Shown here piece by piece: positions 36,148 to 44,500 of a DNA stretch of 64,000 bases; the first letter of the stretch is position 1; the number at the start of each line of letters is the position of its first letter. Under the pieces are notes generated by a model, which was given only the letters and a program-made list of their open reading frames with translations, had not been told where the DNA came from and did not search any database. The position numbers and the translations under genes are program-made. The stretch covers positions 62,001 through 126,000 of the forward strand of contig CAZKBQ010000003.1 of the NCBI GenBank assembly GCA_964550855.1, given 5' to 3'. This DNA comes from JAGOBP01 sp964550855 (GTDB taxonomy: Bacteria > Chloroflexota > Anaerolineae > Fen-1058).

Positions 36148-38397
36148 ATGCCTCGCACTTACGCGGCGCGTTACGCGCTCATCGCGCTGATCATCGCCAT
36201 CGCTTTTACTATCTCTCACACCCTGCTGGACGCGGTGGAAATGGGCGCGTCCGTGCCGTCCCCCGTCATCGGCTGGGGCGACCTGCTGGTGATGACGACG
36301 CCGTTCTTGCTCACGCTGCTGGCCTACCTGGCCGGCCGCCAGCGCGATCAGGCGGACGCCCAGGCCCGTTATCTGGCGGCCATTGATCGGATGAATCGCA
36401 GCCTGGCGCGCTCGCTCGATCTGGATCAGATCCTGCCGGACGGACTGGCTCAAATCGTGCAGGTGCTCCGCGCCGATTACGCCGCTCTCTACCTGTTCGA
36501 TCGCGATCGGCTGCTTCTGCGCACACACACGCCCAATCTGCCCGACTGGATGTCGCAGCTGGTCGATCAGATTCAATTGGAAGAACGGCTGCCCCTGCTG
36601 CTGCCGCGCACCGAGTCCGAGCCGCTGAGGGTGTTGGATGCAACCGACGACCAACTGCCTGCCGCCTGGCGCCAGAACGATCTGCGCAGTCTGGTAAGCC
36701 TCCCGGTCCGCGTCGATGAACAGGTAAGCGGCCTCATCCTCATCGGCGCGCGCCGCGCGCTGCAGCCGTCTGCCAATTCGGCCAAGTTCCTGACCACGCT
36801 GTCCAACCAGATCGGCGCGGCCATCTCTCGGGCCCGCCCGTACGCGGAGCTGCGCCGCCGCGCGCGCGATCTGGAAGCCATCGCCCAGGTCAATCGCACG
36901 CTGCTGGCCAGCAGAGACCTGGACGATCTGCTGGACGAGATCGTGAATGCCGCGCAGGTGCGCTTTGGACTGCCCTACGTGGGTCTGTTGTGGGTGGATG
37001 AAGCCGCGGGCGAATTTTTCGTGCGCGCCCAGGCCGGACCGTTGGCCGCCAGCGCCCCGCCCGCACACCGCCAGTCGCTAAACAGCGGTCTGTCAGCGCG
37101 CGTCTATCGCACCGGGCGGCCGTACCTGGCGCGCGACGTGCGCACCGAACCGGATTACATCCCGGCGTCTGCTGCGCCAGTCATGTCGTCGCTGCTGACA
37201 CCCATGAAGGTATCGGGCAAGGTCATCGGCGTGATGGCCTTTGACAGCCTGGGGCTGGACGCTTTCAGCGAGGCCGATGTGGCCGCGCTGACCACGCTGA
37301 CCGATCAGGTGACCATTGCTGCGGAGAACGCTCGGCTGTATGCCGAGGCGCAGCGTGAACGCCGGCGGGTGGCGGCCATTCTGCACAGCACGCGCGATGT
37401 GGTGTTGTTGATCGACGGGGCCGACACCGTGCAGTTGATGAATCCGGCGGCGGAACGAGTGCTGCGCATCACGGCGCCCGCGGGAGTCGGCAGACCGATC
37501 GGGCAGGTGCTGACCCCCCCGCCCTTGCTCGAGGCCTATCAATGGCTCAGCAACCGGTCGCCCGATGAAGACAACCCGCCGCGTGAATTGATGCTGAACG
37601 GCGCGGTTTATCTGCTGACGCTGACGACCGCGCGCGACGAGGCCGGCGCGTTCTTCGGCCGCGTGCTGGTGATGCAGGATATAACTTATCTGAAGCAGCT
37701 CGATCAGTTCCGCACTCAGATGATCCAGATGGCGTCGCACGATCTGCGCAATCCGCTGGGCGTGGCCATGGGTTACCTGGAACTGCTGACGGATGACCTG
37801 CGGCCGGCGACGCCGATGCGCGCGCAAGTGCTGAACGGGTTGGAAAATGCGCTGACACGCATGCAAAACCTCATCACCGATTTGCTGGAAGTGGAACGTA
37901 TTGAGTCGGAAGCCGAACGGCGGCGCGAACCGGTGGCGCTCGATCAGCTGACGCAGGCCGTGGCTGACGAACTGTTGGAACAGGCCCGGCAGAAGCACCA
38001 GACGCTGACGGTGACGCTGGCCCCCCAGCTGCCGGCCATCTCCGGCGATACGGTGCGGCTCAGGCAGGCGCTGACCAACTTGATCGGTAATGCGATCAAA
38101 TACACGCCGGACGGCGGCCGCATCGAGGTGCGCCTGACTTTGAACGACCGGTGGCTGGTCATTGAAGTGCAGGACAACGGCTACGGCATCCCGAAAGAAT
38201 CGCAGGCCCGATTGTTCCAGCGTTTCTACCGGGCCAAAGCGCCGGGTACTGAAAACATCGGCGGGACCGGCCTGGGTCTGAGCCTGGTCAAGGCCGTCAT
38301 CGAACAGCACGGCGGCTGCATCTCGGTGGAGAGCGAGCTGGGACAGGGCAGCACCTTCCACGTGGAGCTGCCTGTGCCGAAGGAAACGGTTGGTTAG
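36148..38397 (+). CDS. Sensor histidine kinase with two GAF domains and a PAS domain
   Basis: A 749-residue hybrid of sensing domains and a kinase core. Two membrane helices (about 10-28, 50-70) precede GAF 1 (about 90-225), GAF 2 (about 245-395) and PAS (about 405-520). The H-box MASHDLRNPLG has the phosphorylatable His531. The N-box is NLIGNAIKYT, G1 is VQDNGYGIP, the F-box is FQRFYRA and G2 is GGTGLGLSLVK. No response-regulator gene is adjacent, so it is an orphan kinase here. A TATAAT at 36053-36058 is the likely -10, leaving a leader of about 80 nt. The signal is unknown. Confidence 0.95.
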   Translation: MPRTYAARYALIALIIAIAFTISHTLLDAVEMGASVPSPVIGWGDLLVMTTPFLLTLLAYLAGRQRDQADAQARYLAAIDRMNRSLARSLDLDQILPDGLAQIVQVLRADYAALYLFDRDRLLLRTHTPNLPDWMSQLVDQIQLEERLPLLLPRTESEPLRVLDATDDQLPAAWRQNDLRSLVSLPVRVDEQVSGLILIGARRALQPSANSAKFLTTLSNQIGAAISRARPYAELRRRARDLEAIAQVNRTLLASRDLDDLLDEIVNAAQVRFGLPYVGLLWVDEAAGEFFVRAQAGPLAASAPPAHRQSLNSGLSARVYRTGRPYLARDVRTEPDYIPASAAPVMSSLLTPMKVSGKVIGVMAFDSLGLDAFSEADVAALTTLTDQVTIAAENARLYAEAQRERRRVAAILHSTRDVVLLIDGADTVQLMNPAAERVLRITAPAGVGRPIGQVLTPPPLLEAYQWLSNRSPDEDNPPRELMLNGAVYLLTLTTARDEAGAFFGRVLVMQDITYLKQLDQFRTQMIQMASHDLRNPLGVAMGYLELLTDDLRPATPMRAQVLNGLENALTRMQNLITDLLEVERIESEAERRREPVALDQLTQAVADELLEQARQKHQTLTVTLAPQLPAISGDTVRLRQALTNLIGNAIKYTPDGGRIEVRLTLNDRWLVIEVQDNGYGIPKESQARLFQRFYRAKAPGTENIGGTGLGLSLVKAVIEQHGGCISVESELGQGSTFHVELPVPKETVG

Positions 38398-38434
38398 TTG
38401 GTTGGCCGCTTGCCTCATGGGCCAGTGCGCAGCC

Positions 38435-38462
38435 GAAGTCTGACATTCGAGATCTGAAATCA
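38435..38462. repeat. Four-unit heptamer array before radA
   Basis: Units GAAGTCT, GACATTC, GAGATCT and GAAATCA run without gaps and end 2 nt before the radA ATG. No Shine-Dalgarno is present, so the array forms the entire immediate upstream region. A related GGTTGGTTAGTTGG stretch overlaps the end of the kinase gene (about 38388-38408). Confidence 0.55.
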
Positions 38463-38464
38463 CC

Positions 38465-39841
38465 ATGCCTCCCAAACCCAAGAGCAAGACCCAGTTTGTC
38501 TGCCAGCAGTGCGGCTCAGTGCAGTTGAAGTGGATGGGGCGTTGTCCCGACTGCGGCGAGTGGAACTCCTTTGTGGAAGTGATCGAAGAACGAGCGGGCA
38601 AGCGCGATCGATCGGGCGGCGGGACGCGCGCCGCGCCGATCCGGCTTGGCGACATCCAGACCGACGGACGCGAGCGCATCCCCCTGGCCATGCAGGAGTT
38701 CAGCCGTGTGCTGGGCGGCGGCATCGTGCCGGGTTGTCTGGCGCTGGTCAGCGGCGATCCCGGCATCGGCAAAAGCACGCTGCTGATGCAGGTGGCGCTG
38801 CAGATCGCGGAGACGCACGGGCCGGTGTTGTACGTGTCTGGCGAGGAGAGCGCGCAGCAGATCAAGCTGCGCGCCGATCGATTGGGCAGCGCCAACAGTT
38901 CACTATATCTACTGACGGAAACCGATCTGGACGAGATACTGATTCACGTCGAGAACCTGAAGCCGCGGCTGGTCATCATCGACTCGATTCAGACGATGCA
39001 GGTAAACGACCTCACCTCGGCGGCTGGCTCCATCTCACAGGTGCGCGAGTGCGCGGCGCGCTTGCAGGGCGTGGCCAAGTCGTCGGGCGTCAGCGTCTTT
39101 CTCGTGGGGCACGTGACCAAGTCGGGCTCAATCGCCGGGCCAAAGGTGCTGGAGCACATCGTCGATACGGTGTTGTACCTGGAGGGCGATCGGTTTCACA
39201 CCTATCGCCTGCTGCGCACCACCAAGAACCGCTTTGGCGCAACTGATGAAGTGGGCGTGTTTGAAATGCGCGGCAGCGGCATGGCCGAAGTGCCCAATCC
39301 CAGCGAGGCGTTTCTGGCGGAACGTCTGCCCAACGCGCCCGGCTCGTCCATCGCGGTGACGCTGGAGGGCACGCGCCCGCTGCTGGTGGAAGTGCAGGCC
39401 CTGTGCAGCACCAGCGCCTTTGGCCTGCCGCGCCGCACCGCCAACGGCCTTGATCCCAATCGCCTGCTGCTGGTCACGGCCGTGCTCAGCAAGCGCATCG
39501 GCCTGAAGCTGGGCGATCAGGATGTGTTCGCCAACGTCATCGGCGGGCTGCACATCAGCGAGCCGGCGGCCGATCTGGCCGCGGCCTGCGCCATCGCTTC
39601 GTCGATGCGCGATGTGCCGGTGGCGGTCGATCTGGCCATTATCGGCGAGGTGGGGCTGAGCGGCGAGCTGCGCACGGTGGGCCAACTCCCGGCCCGCTTG
39701 AACGAGGCGGCAAAACTGGGCTTTGCCCGCGTGCTGATCCCCAAGACGCACCGGCTGAACGATCTCCCCAAAGACAAGATCGAGATCGTCACGGCGCGCA
39801 GCCTGGCCGAAGCGCTGGCGATTGCGCTGGTGAAGAAGTGA
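38465..39841 (+). CDS. radA: DNA repair protein RadA/Sms
   Basis: RadA is a RecA-like ATPase that drives branch migration during recombination. The 458 residues show the C4 zinc finger (CQQCGS...CPDCGEW, residues 13-32), Walker A GDPGIGKST (about residue 99), the RadA-specific KNRFG motif (about residue 257) and the C-terminal Lon-protease-like domain (DLAAACAIASS, IGEVGLSGELR). The gene stands alone between convergent neighbours, with a terminator hairpin at 39916. Confidence 0.97.
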   Translation: MPPKPKSKTQFVCQQCGSVQLKWMGRCPDCGEWNSFVEVIEERAGKRDRSGGGTRAAPIRLGDIQTDGRERIPLAMQEFSRVLGGGIVPGCLALVSGDPGIGKSTLLMQVALQIAETHGPVLYVSGEESAQQIKLRADRLGSANSSLYLLTETDLDEILIHVENLKPRLVIIDSIQTMQVNDLTSAAGSISQVRECAARLQGVAKSSGVSVFLVGHVTKSGSIAGPKVLEHIVDTVLYLEGDRFHTYRLLRTTKNRFGATDEVGVFEMRGSGMAEVPNPSEAFLAERLPNAPGSSIAVTLEGTRPLLVEVQALCSTSAFGLPRRTANGLDPNRLLLVTAVLSKRIGLKLGDQDVFANVIGGLHISEPAADLAAACAIASSMRDVPVAVDLAIIGEVGLSGELRTVGQLPARLNEAAKLGFARVLIPKTHRLNDLPKDKIEIVTARSLAEALAIALVKK

Positions 39842-39915
39842 GTTGATGCCTCAGTGCGACGGTGAGACGGTGGAACATCGCGCCGGTGCAGAGGTTGAAA
39901 CGACGACGATGTAAC

Positions 39916-39949
39916 AACGGGTCAGCCCGATCGATCGAGCTGACCCGTT
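39916..39949. terminator. Terminator hairpin after radA
   Basis: AACGGGTCAGC (39916-39926) pairs perfectly with GCTGACCCGTT (39939-39949) across 12 nt. It is followed by CAATTCCATTC and lies between two convergent genes. A GCCAACTAACC-type direct repeat follows at about 39995-40022. Confidence 0.7.
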
Positions 39950-40025
39950 CAATTCCATTCCCACCGACGTCAGTCGGCCGACAACTATCACTCCAGCCAA
40001 CTAACCCACCAGCCAACTAACCAGC

Positions 40026-41924
40026 CTACTTCCCCACCGCGATGCGCGCCACGCCGCGCTGCAAGCCGTTGACGGGCGCCTCACTGCCGCTGGCCAGCCA
40101 CTTGAAATGGCTCAGATATTCGCAGCCGGTGCACTTGCCGTCGCTCAGGGACTGAATCCACTGCACCAGCGGCGGGAAGCTCAGATACATCGTCTGCAGG
40201 CGATTGGCCGGCAGTTCGCCCGTCGCCGCCTTGAACGTCGCGTCGTTGGCCAGCGGCGCCTCCCTGGCACTCTGAATACTCAGCAGGGTGTCTGACGTGG
40301 AACCAAAGACCAGTCGCCCGTTCACGACGCCGTACACAAACATCACGTTGCCGTCTTCGTCCAGTACCGCGCTGTATGGCAGGCCGCTCAACGGCTGCAC
40401 CTTGATCCCGGCGGGGTCGTCGGCGCTGATGGCGGTGAAGATCTTGTCGAAGCTGGCGCTGAGCCGGGCGGCATCGCTGCTGTCGAACAGCAGCGCCACT
40501 TCAAACGGCGCCGACAGCGCGGCCGGCGTATCGCTGCGTTCCTGCAGCAGCGGCATCAGCGTGAACGCGAACTCGCCGTTGAACAGATCCAACACGTCGG
40601 CGTTGAGATCGAGGCCGGTCTGCGTCTGGAACGTGGCCAGCGCCTTTTCCACCTCGCCCTTGTCCATGCCGGCCAGACTGCCAAACATCATCTCCAGCGA
40701 AGCGGGATCGAGCAGCTGCTTAAGCACTGTCCCGAAGTTCCCGGCGTTAATGGCTGCCAGCGCGTTGGCCGGCAGCGTCTCAAAAACCTTGCCGGAGGCG
40801 GGCTGCAGGCTGGCCGAGTACAGGGCGCGCCACTGTTCCGGCAGGCGATTGACATCGTACTGCGCCACACTGTCGAAGCGGATGCCGGTCGAGTCGTAGG
40901 TCATCGCCATGCCCATGCCGCCCATGGCCTGCATCAACCCCTGCATCTGCTCCAGCTGTTTCTGCTGGCGGCGCTGCTGTTCTTCGCGGCGCTGCCGGGC
41001 TTCTTCCTGCATCTTAAGGATTTCGGGCGAAGGCGTGGCGCCGGGCACCGTCAGGACGTCGGAGTAGATTTCATCGAAGGTGCTGGAGATGCCCGTGACC
41101 ATCTGCATGTAGGCCGTCATGAACCTGGGATAGTCCATGTACAGCGCCATGACGGTCTGCGCGGGCAGGGCGCTCATCGTCTGGTTGAAGGCCTCGCTCT
41201 TGGCCAGATTCGTGCCGTCCAGCGCCGCATCGATGGCCTGCTTCAACTGCTCGCGACTGTTGGTCAGCACGATCAGATCGTTGACCGGCGCGTACGCCAG
41301 TTGATCGGTTGGCCCCTTGTCCGAGTAGCTGAACTCGGTCGTGAGGTAAACCATCGGGATGCCGCGATACGTTTCATCGCCCAGCGTGGTGGTCACAAAG
41401 TCCGACGGTTTGATCTCGGCTGCTTTCTGCCGGCGGAACGTCGTCAGAAACTCGGCGGCCTTGGTCGGATCGCTCGCGTGCACCGCCAGCACGAAGCCCG
41501 GGCCGCGATTAGCCTTGGCCTCCGTCGCGCCGCCAAAATCGACCAGACCAAACGCCAGCCGCTCGCCCAGCCACGGTTGAATATCGGATTCCCAGTTCAG
41601 GCCCAGCTGCGCCAGGCCCACCTGCAGCACGCTGTTCAGCTGCCGCGCTTCTTTGGAATCGCTCCAGGCATCGGCGATGACGCTGTAGTTGGGCTGCTTG
41701 TCCGGCTGGGTGGTCAGCGATACGTACATGATCGTATTCAGCGGCATCACCGGCAGGGTGGGATCGGCGACGGTGGCGGCGGTGCGGCTGAGCACGAATA
41801 CGGCAATCACGCCCACGATGGCGATCACGCCCACGCCGATCAGCACTCGGCCAAGGACACCGCGCGGGCCGGGCTTGGGCAGGTTGACATCGAATTGAAC
41901 GGACTGGGTTTGCGGTTCTTCCAT
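40026..41924 (-). CDS. DUF3352 family membrane-anchored protein
   Basis: A 632-residue protein with a short cytoplasmic N-terminus, one membrane helix (about 25-47) and a large extracytoplasmic region matching DUF3352. Features include PVMPLNTIMYVSL at the start of the domain, GERLAFGLVDFGG, DLIVLTNSREQLKQAIDAAL, and a Gln/Arg-rich helix around residues 310-330. The family is widespread in Chloroflexota and cyanobacteria and has no known function. It follows a heptamer-rich intergenic stretch and probably stands alone. Confidence 0.85.
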   Translation of the reverse strand: MEEPQTQSVQFDVNLPKPGPRGVLGRVLIGVGVIAIVGVIAVFVLSRTAATVADPTLPVMPLNTIMYVSLTTQPDKQPNYSVIADAWSDSKEARQLNSVLQVGLAQLGLNWESDIQPWLGERLAFGLVDFGGATEAKANRGPGFVLAVHASDPTKAAEFLTTFRRQKAAEIKPSDFVTTTLGDETYRGIPMVYLTTEFSYSDKGPTDQLAYAPVNDLIVLTNSREQLKQAIDAALDGTNLAKSEAFNQTMSALPAQTVMALYMDYPRFMTAYMQMVTGISSTFDEIYSDVLTVPGATPSPEILKMQEEARQRREEQQRRQQKQLEQMQGLMQAMGGMGMAMTYDSTGIRFDSVAQYDVNRLPEQWRALYSASLQPASGKVFETLPANALAAINAGNFGTVLKQLLDPASLEMMFGSLAGMDKGEVEKALATFQTQTGLDLNADVLDLFNGEFAFTLMPLLQERSDTPAALSAPFEVALLFDSSDAARLSASFDKIFTAISADDPAGIKVQPLSGLPYSAVLDEDGNVMFVYGVVNGRLVFGSTSDTLLSIQSAREAPLANDATFKAATGELPANRLQTMYLSFPPLVQWIQSLSDGKCTGCEYLSHFKWLASGSEAPVNGLQRGVARIAVGK

Positions 41925-42048
41925 GATGACGACTCCTTGATTGAGAGGGCCTGTCTCGATGCTTTCATTATGCGCCGGCCCGTAACCAAGTCAAGCACCC
42001 AAGTGTACCGGGAAGCTGACAGTTGGCGGACGGGACAGAAGCCGCAGA

Positions 42049-43614
42049 CTATCCGCGCTGCTGCGTGAGCGCGCCCGGTGACCCAGCCGTTGCCCGGCGC
42101 ATCAACAGCGCGGGCAGCAGCGCGATGAGACAGGCGCTGACCGCGAACAACACAAACGACTCGCCCACCGCCTGCGCCGTGGCCTGCCGGAAAATCTCAA
42201 ACGTATTGCCGCTAAACTGGCTGGTGCCCGCGGCCAGCTGCGCCGCCAGCGTCTGCACGCGCTGCGTGCCCCACGTCAGCGCGATCGATCCACCCAGACT
42301 CATGCCCACCAGCCGCAAAATGATCACCAGGGCCGAGGCCACGCCGCGTTCCGGCGCGGGCGCGCTGTTGACCACCGCCGTGGCGATCGGCGAGAGCACC
42401 AGCCCAAAGCCCGCGCCCGCCACGATGAGACCCGGCGTCATCGCCCAGTACGACGTGGTGACCTGCCACTGGCTGCTGATGATGAAGCCGAGCGCGGCGA
42501 CGATCAGGCCGAGCAGGGTGGGGAGGCGGTACCCAAACCGATTGACGATCCGCCCGATCACGAGCGACATCAACGCCATGGTCACCGTGAGCGCCGACAG
42601 CACCCAGCCCGTGAACCACGCGCCGTCGCTCAAGATCTGTTCCACCGTTGCGCCCGGCCGGCTGGACGCGACGACGGCATTGATGAACAACGGCACCACG
42701 CCCAGCGCCACGATCAACGCAAAGCCCACGCCCAGGTTCACCAGCGACGCGCCGGTAAACGTCCGCTGCCTGAACAGACGCAGGTCCAGCAGCGGTTGTT
42801 TCGCGCGCAGTTCCCAGACCACAAAGCCGACGAAGAACACGATCGAGGCAATCAGCAAAGGCAGTTGATAATCAGGCGTCGATTGTTCCACGAACTGGGA
42901 GACGCGCCCCGCTTCGGCGCTGCCGCCCAGCGCGATGTTGAAGGCGGCCAACGCCAACCCGATCAAGCCGGCCCCGATCCAGTCGAGCCGGCCTTCAACT
43001 TTGGGGTGCGGCACGGCGCGCAGCGCCCGCGCACACAGCGCAAAAGCCAGCAGACCGATCGGGATGTTGAGCCAGAAGATGAGGCGCCAATCCGTAAACA
43101 AGCGGATCATGATGCCGCCATACAGGTGGCCCACCACCCAGCCCGCCGTATCGACCGCGGCGATGAAGCCCAGCGGCGAGGCGCGTCGCTCGGGTGGATA
43201 CAGATCGCCCACCAGCGCCATGGAGACCGGCACCATCGCGCCCGCGCCCAGCGCCTGCACCACGCGGCTGACGACCAGCCATTCCAGCGCAAAGGTAAAG
43301 CTCAAACCGGCGGTGCGCGTCAGCGCCACCATCAGCGACCCGGCGATGAAGATGCCCAGACACAGCAAATAGGCCCGCCGCCGCCCGTACAGATCGCTCA
43401 GGCGGCCCGCAAACGTCATGCTCACCGCGTAGGCGGCCAGGTACATCGTCACCACCCAGCCGGCCAACGCGAACTGCTGCGTATTCAACTCGAAGTCCAC
43501 CACCACCTGCGGCAGAAAGGCCGAGGCCACCGTCAGATCCATCGCGCCGATGAAGATCGCCACGCTGACCAGCGCGATCAGGCGGTTGGGGGAAAGTGAG
43601 TGAGAGGGGGTCAT
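42049..43614 (-). CDS. MFS transporter, DHA2 (14-helix) drug/proton antiporter-like
   Basis: A 521-residue membrane protein with about 14 helices. The motif GRLSDLYGRRRAYLL between helices 2 and 3 is MFS motif A, and LDWIGAGLIGLALAAF falls in the central DHA2 region. Proteins of this type expel drugs, detergents or metabolites using the proton gradient. The substrate cannot be told. It is the second gene after the LppX-like lipoprotein on the same strand; in mycobacteria LprG-type lipoproteins pair with an MFS exporter (Rv1410), so the pairing here may be functional. Confidence 0.92.
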   Translation of the reverse strand: MTPSHSLSPNRLIALVSVAIFIGAMDLTVASAFLPQVVVDFELNTQQFALAGWVVTMYLAAYAVSMTFAGRLSDLYGRRRAYLLCLGIFIAGSLMVALTRTAGLSFTFALEWLVVSRVVQALGAGAMVPVSMALVGDLYPPERRASPLGFIAAVDTAGWVVGHLYGGIMIRLFTDWRLIFWLNIPIGLLAFALCARALRAVPHPKVEGRLDWIGAGLIGLALAAFNIALGGSAEAGRVSQFVEQSTPDYQLPLLIASIVFFVGFVVWELRAKQPLLDLRLFRQRTFTGASLVNLGVGFALIVALGVVPLFINAVVASSRPGATVEQILSDGAWFTGWVLSALTVTMALMSLVIGRIVNRFGYRLPTLLGLIVAALGFIISSQWQVTTSYWAMTPGLIVAGAGFGLVLSPIATAVVNSAPAPERGVASALVIILRLVGMSLGGSIALTWGTQRVQTLAAQLAAGTSQFSGNTFEIFRQATAQAVGESFVLFAVSACLIALLPALLMRRATAGSPGALTQQRG

Positions 43615-43667
43615 AAGGCTGTCAAGCGCGCTCGCGAGCGATGGTGCGACTGTGCGGCAGAACGACA

Positions 43668-43701
43668 GTGCGATAGCTCCATTGACCGCGAACTATCGCA
43701 C
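43668..43701 (-). terminator. Hairpin between the lipoprotein and MFS genes
   Basis: GTGCGATAG (43668-43676) pairs with CTATCGCAC (43693-43701). A palindrome CGCTCGCGAGCG lies at 43629-43640. There is no T-run, so it may attenuate rather than end transcription into the MFS gene. Confidence 0.45.
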
Positions 43702-43724
43702 CACCTGACCGGCGCACGATCCAA

Positions 43725-44417
43725 CTACTTCACATCCGGCGCGGTGATGTTCACCGTCTTGCCATACGACGAGAAGGTGAACGTCCACGTCGTCGGTTTC
43801 TCAGGGTTATCGCCCGGATCGACGATCTCGGCTTTGACCGGCAGGCCCGACTGGCTGTCCACCCACAGATCGGCCACGATGGGCTGCCGGCTGATGAGGC
43901 CGCCGCTCAGGCCTTGCAGTCGCGCGCCGTCCAGACTGCCCTGCACGTGATAGACACTGGCGTCATCGATCACTTCCACGCCGATCCAGTGCGGATTGTC
44001 CAGTCCGGCCTTGAGCAGCTGTTCCAGACCCACCTGCGGATCGAACATGACGGCGGGGTTAAAGCCAAATTCGGGCGGCAGCGGCTCCCACTGGTGCGTG
44101 AGGATGTTGGTCAAATACTGCTCGTTGCCCAGCGCGATCATGTCCAGTTCGGCGGCGGCCACGGCGGCGATGACTTTGAGGTGCACGCCCATCCGATCGG
44201 GCCGGGCAAAATCCCCCTCGGCGCTGCGCAGCTGCAAGCTGACCGCGCGATTCAGATACACGGCCGCGCCGCTAATGTCGATCTTGAAGTGAAACGAGGT
44301 CTGCTTCAACATGGCTTCGCCCGCCGAGGTGATCACTTCGGCGGGCGGAATCTGCGGGATGTCGGGGCTGCAGGCGGTCAGCAACAGCAGCATGAGCAGT
44401 GTCAGCCTGATTTTCAT
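43725..44417 (-). CDS. LppX/LprAFG-like lipoprotein
   Basis: A 230-residue lipoprotein with signal peptide and lipobox LLLTAC (Cys about residue 15). The rest fits the LppX_LprAFG fold, a beta-sheet cup that binds lipids: TSFHFKIDISG, YLTNILTHQWEPLP and IVADLWVDSQSGLPVKAEI, the last a common signature. It may carry lipids or glycolipids across the envelope, possibly with the MFS protein encoded next. The ATG at 44417 lies 7 nt from the -10 box, so the mRNA is probably leaderless. Confidence 0.85.
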   Translation of the reverse strand: MKIRLTLLMLLLLTACSPDIPQIPPAEVITSAGEAMLKQTSFHFKIDISGAAVYLNRAVSLQLRSAEGDFARPDRMGVHLKVIAAVAAAELDMIALGNEQYLTNILTHQWEPLPPEFGFNPAVMFDPQVGLEQLLKAGLDNPHWIGVEVIDDASVYHVQGSLDGARLQGLSGGLISRQPIVADLWVDSQSGLPVKAEIVDPGDNPEKPTTWTFTFSSYGKTVNITAPDVK

Positions 44418-44424
44418 GCCGCGT

Positions 44425-44453
44425 ATTGTAGGCGATGCCCGGAGCAGTGTCAA
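44425..44453 (-). promoter_or_regulatory. Promoter of the LppX-like lipoprotein gene (leaderless)
   Basis: On the minus strand a perfect TTGACA (44448-44453), 17 bp, TACAAT (44425-44430). The predicted start site falls at or within a base or two of the ATG at 44417. Confidence 0.85.
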
Positions 44454-44500
44454 CCAACCGCCACCGCGCGGGATAATCGGCAATGGGCTATAATCGCGCC

